Assembly (NCBI RefSeq): GCF_000981895.1 | Contig: NZ_LATD01000088.1 | Coordinates: forward strand, 1 to 51,578 | Length of the DNA stretch: 51,578 nt | Source: Streptomyces odonnellii | Lineage (GTDB): Bacteria; Actinomycetota; Actinomycetes; Streptomycetales; Streptomycetaceae | Reading direction: 5' to 3' | Part shown: positions 49,681 through 51,578 of the stretch, piece after piece | Position numbering within the stretch: the first letter of the stretch is position 1 | Layout of the letters: every line of letters starts with the position of its first letter | The notes under the pieces: model-generated | Databases searched by the model: none | What the model was told of the DNA's origin: nothing | Seen by the model: only the letters and a program-made list of their open reading frames with translations | Made by a program: the position numbers and the translations under genes

Positions 49681-50844
49681 TCACCGGTCCCGGCGGGATG
49701 TCACCGTGCCCTCCACCGCGAAGAGCTGCTCCTCGACATGGTCCAGGGCCAGCCGCAGCGCGCCGGTCGCCACCGCCGCCTCGCCGAGCAGCGAGAGCGT
49801 CACCCGCGGCGGGCGCAGACAGTAACGGGACAGCTCGCCGCGCAGCGGATCCAGTACGCCGTCGAGCCCCGCCGCCCAGCCGCCGATCACCACCACCTCC
49901 GGGTCCAGCGCCAGCACCAGCGCCGCCACATCGTGCACCAGCCGCTGGATGAACCGCTCGACGGCCGCCTGGGCCCGTGCGTCGCCCTCCTTGGCATGGG
50001 CGAAGACCTTCGCCACCGCCGCCTCGTCGAGCGGGTGCAGCGGCTCGTCCGTCGTCGACAGCAGCTTCTCCGGAGTCACCCCGCGGCCCAGCAGATGCAG
50101 CGCGCCGATCTCGCCGGCCGCCCCGCCGAATCCCCGGTGCAGCCGCCCGCCGATCAGTGCGCCCGCCCCCGGGCTCAGCCCGGCCAGTACGAAAACGATG
50201 TCGTCGGAGTCGGTGGCGGCGCCCTTCCACTGCTCGGCCACCGCCGCCGCGTTGGCGTCGTTCTCCACGAGAACCGGACATCGGAACGAACGGCGCAGCC
50301 GCTCGCCGAGCGCGAGACCGGTCCACTGGGGGAGCGCCGTGCCCAGCCGTACGGTCCCGTCGGCCTCCACGATGCCGGGGCTGCCCACCCCCACCGCCCG
50401 CAGGGAGCTGCGTGCCACGCCCGTGCGCCGCAGGACATCGGCGACGACGAGCCGTACCCGCTCCAGCCGTTCGTCCGCGTCCGCCTTCTCGGAGACCTCG
50501 CGCGAACCGGCGCCGATGATCCGGCCGTCCAGTCCGGAGAGCAGCGCGGCGATGCGGTGCGGGCCGATCTCGATCCCCAGCAGATGGCCGGCCTCGGCCC
50601 GGAACCGGAACCGCCGCGCGGGACGGCCCTGTCTGCGGGTCTCGCCCTCCTCCGGCGCGGACTCGCACACGAGGCCCGCGTCGATCAGCCCTTCCACCAC
50701 ACCCTCGACGGTGGGCCGGGAGAGATCCGTGATCCGGGTGAGATCCGTGAGGGTGAGGGTGCCCGCGCCGCGCAGGGCGTGCAGCACCACCGCCGAGTTG
50801 ATCCGCCGCAGGAGAGAAGGGTCTCCGCCGGTCAGCCGCCCCAC
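49681..50844 (-). CDS. ROK-family transcriptional regulator without the zinc-cysteine motif
   Basis: This 387-residue NagC/XylR-type protein has an N-terminal winged helix (LTDLTRITDLSRPTVEGVVE), an ATP/sugar-kinase-like ROK domain (LLGIEIGPHRIAALLSGLDG, VGSPGIVEADGTVRLG, VENDANAAAVAEQWKGA) and AGEIG near 250. The usual ROK zinc motif CxCGxxGCxE after GEIGH is missing; the region reads AGEIGALHLLGRGVTPEKLL. The glucokinase-like phosphate loop is also incomplete, so it should regulate, not phosphorylate. GTG 50844 follows GGGAGG seven bases upstream. A sugar ligand is expected from the family. Confidence 0.9.
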   Translation of the reverse strand: MGRLTGGDPSLLRRINSAVVLHALRGAGTLTLTDLTRITDLSRPTVEGVVEGLIDAGLVCESAPEEGETRRQGRPARRFRFRAEAGHLLGIEIGPHRIAALLSGLDGRIIGAGSREVSEKADADERLERVRLVVADVLRRTGVARSSLRAVGVGSPGIVEADGTVRLGTALPQWTGLALGERLRRSFRCPVLVENDANAAAVAEQWKGAATDSDDIVFVLAGLSPGAGALIGGRLHRGFGGAAGEIGALHLLGRGVTPEKLLSTTDEPLHPLDEAAVAKVFAHAKEGDARAQAAVERFIQRLVHDVAALVLALDPEVVVIGGWAAGLDGVLDPLRGELSRYCLRPPRVTLSLLGEAAVATGALRLALDHVEEQLFAVEGTVTSRRDR

Positions 50845-50972
50845 GGTATTTCCTCCCAGCTCGTGCGTGTCTGGCGGATGCTACTCGGTGGCCGACGGTG
50901 CGGCGAGTCGCCTGCGTCGCGGGCTGATTAGGGTGGGACGCGTCGGCGAACGCACGGACCGAGGAGCCGGAA

Positions 50973-51119
50973 ATGGCGCAGGACGAAGACGTGGTGATCA
51001 GCTCCACGGCCTGGGTGGCCGAGCTGAATCCGGTGGAGCTGTTTCCTCCGTACAAGGGATACCAGAAGCAGGCGAACCGGGATATTCCGGTCATCAGGCT
51101 GTGTCGGGTGGCGGACTGA
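50973..51119 (+). CDS. 48-residue small protein
   Basis: This short gene reads MAQDEDVVISSTAWVAELNP, then ends RDIPVIRLCRVAD, with VELFPPYKGYQKQAN between. The ATG is preceded by GAGGAG six bases upstream (50961-50966) and codons look coding. It is divergent from the ROK gene across 128 bases and lies upstream of the partial gene at the right edge. No membrane segment is present and I do not recognise a family. Confidence 0.6.
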   Translation: MAQDEDVVISSTAWVAELNPVELFPPYKGYQKQANRDIPVIRLCRVAD

Positions 51120-51200
51120 GCGCGCGCCGAAGCCGTGGGAGAGGATCCGGGGCAAGCTGACGGGCAGCCAATTGTCAGTGGGCGGGGGTTTACTGGGGGC

Positions 51201-51578
51201 ATGACCACCGCACAGCGTCTCGCCGTCATCGAGCTGCTGCGTGCCCGTGAATTCCCGGCGGCGCGCGGCCCGTCCGAGGTGGGCACGAGCGGGCCGGGAT
51301 ATCACCTCGCGGAACTGGCCCATGGCGACGGCTTCCTGGGGGACGACGACGGCGCGCGCCGGATCGAGGAAACCGAGCAGTTGGAGGCGGAGCACACCGC
51401 GCTGACGGAGATACTGACCGTGCGGTACGGCGAACCGGATCAACTCAGCCTCTGGAGCCTTCGGATACGCGGCGGTGAGGGTGAGGAGATACCGGAGCCA
51501 TGGCGGGAGCTCAGTGACGGCCCCCGGTTTCTGCATCTCTGGCGGATCGAGGGCCGCTGGCTGGCGGTGGGGCTGGCG
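51201..51578 (+). CDS. Hypothetical protein, cut by the right edge
   Basis: ATG 51201 follows a G-rich stretch (CTGGGGGC). The first 126 residues are visible and the frame is open to the edge. They begin TTAQRLAVIELLRAREFPAA, continue with an acidic, Gly/Asp-rich middle (GDGFLGDDDGARRIEETEQL) and end WRIEGRWLAVGLA. It looks soluble. I do not recognise the family. Confidence 0.6.
   Translation, partial: MTTAQRLAVIELLRAREFPAARGPSEVGTSGPGYHLAELAHGDGFLGDDDGARRIEETEQLEAEHTALTEILTVRYGEPDQLSLWSLRIRGGEGEEIPEPWRELSDGPRFLHLWRIEGRWLAVGLA

Noticed and set aside
1..51578. tRNA, rRNA, insertion sequence, prophage or integration site
   Set aside because: None seen. No transposase, integrase or phage-type protein is encoded, and composition is even apart from slightly lower GC around 2.2-3.3 kb and 30.9-32 kb.

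Overview
The window is high-GC actinobacterial DNA and almost certainly comes from a Streptomyces chromosome. Coding frames are strongly GC-biased in the third codon position, and GTG and TTG starts and apparently leaderless genes are common. It also holds a conservon (sensor kinase-like protein, roadblock, DUF742, GTPase and CYP157-like P450), a divergent third EF-Tu (tuf3), an ECF41 sigma factor and a Tat-exported PhoD phosphatase. I saw no tRNA, rRNA, insertion sequence, prophage or CRISPR array. Most of the window reads as chromosomal core with a few accessory modules.

Layout. 1-5 kb: meaB after the tail of an unknown gene. Then comes a divergent locus of low-complexity proteins: an 11-residue-repeat protein on one side, and a pair resembling the Streptomyces gas-vesicle accessory proteins GvpY and GvpZ on the other, with no core gas-vesicle gene in view. 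An RraA-like protein follows. 5-9.5 kb: spermidine synthase-like methyltransferase-fold protein, tuf3, a small Ala-rich ORF, a VTT membrane protein and a 3-hydroxyisobutyryl-CoA hydrolase-like protein. 9.5-12.3 kb: a cobalamin riboswitch and an unusual 15-bp repeat array leading into metE. 12.3-17 kb: MFS exporter, anchored exported protein, hotdog thioesterase, DedA protein and gamma-carbonic anhydrase-like protein.

17-23 kb: a solo P450 converges through a perfect 17-bp terminator stem on the conservon. The conservon is transcribed leftwards as A-B-C-D-P450 with overlapping genes, and its P450 lacks the EXXR arginine. 23.5-26 kb: hexapeptide acyltransferase, XRE-cupin regulator, YbaK-domain protein and CoA-binding protein. 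26.2-30.9 kb: a module of membrane and cell-surface proteins. It has an overlapping trio (anchored solute-binding-like protein, lipoprotein fusing a solute-binding domain to a von Willebrand A domain, membrane protein) and a divergent membrane protein. This is the best candidate for a poorly described system. 30.9-37.8 kb: an MDR reductase behind a possible Shine-Dalgarno-sequestering hairpin, a YigZ-sbcD-sbcC operon and an SDR.

38-45.7 kb: DUF885 peptidase-like protein, a 9-bp tandem repeat, a membrane/ACT-like/GNAT fusion and a DUF6493-like/SWIM-finger gene pair. 45.9-51.6 kb: phoD with a likely PHO box, an ECF41 sigma factor without its usual partner, a GntR/HutC regulator with a DasR-like inverted repeat over its -35, a ROK regulator without the zinc cysteines, a 48-residue small protein and a gene cut by the window edge.

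Starts were chosen by ribosome-binding site, overlap and family length. Family calls rest on motifs read by eye; no database search was run.
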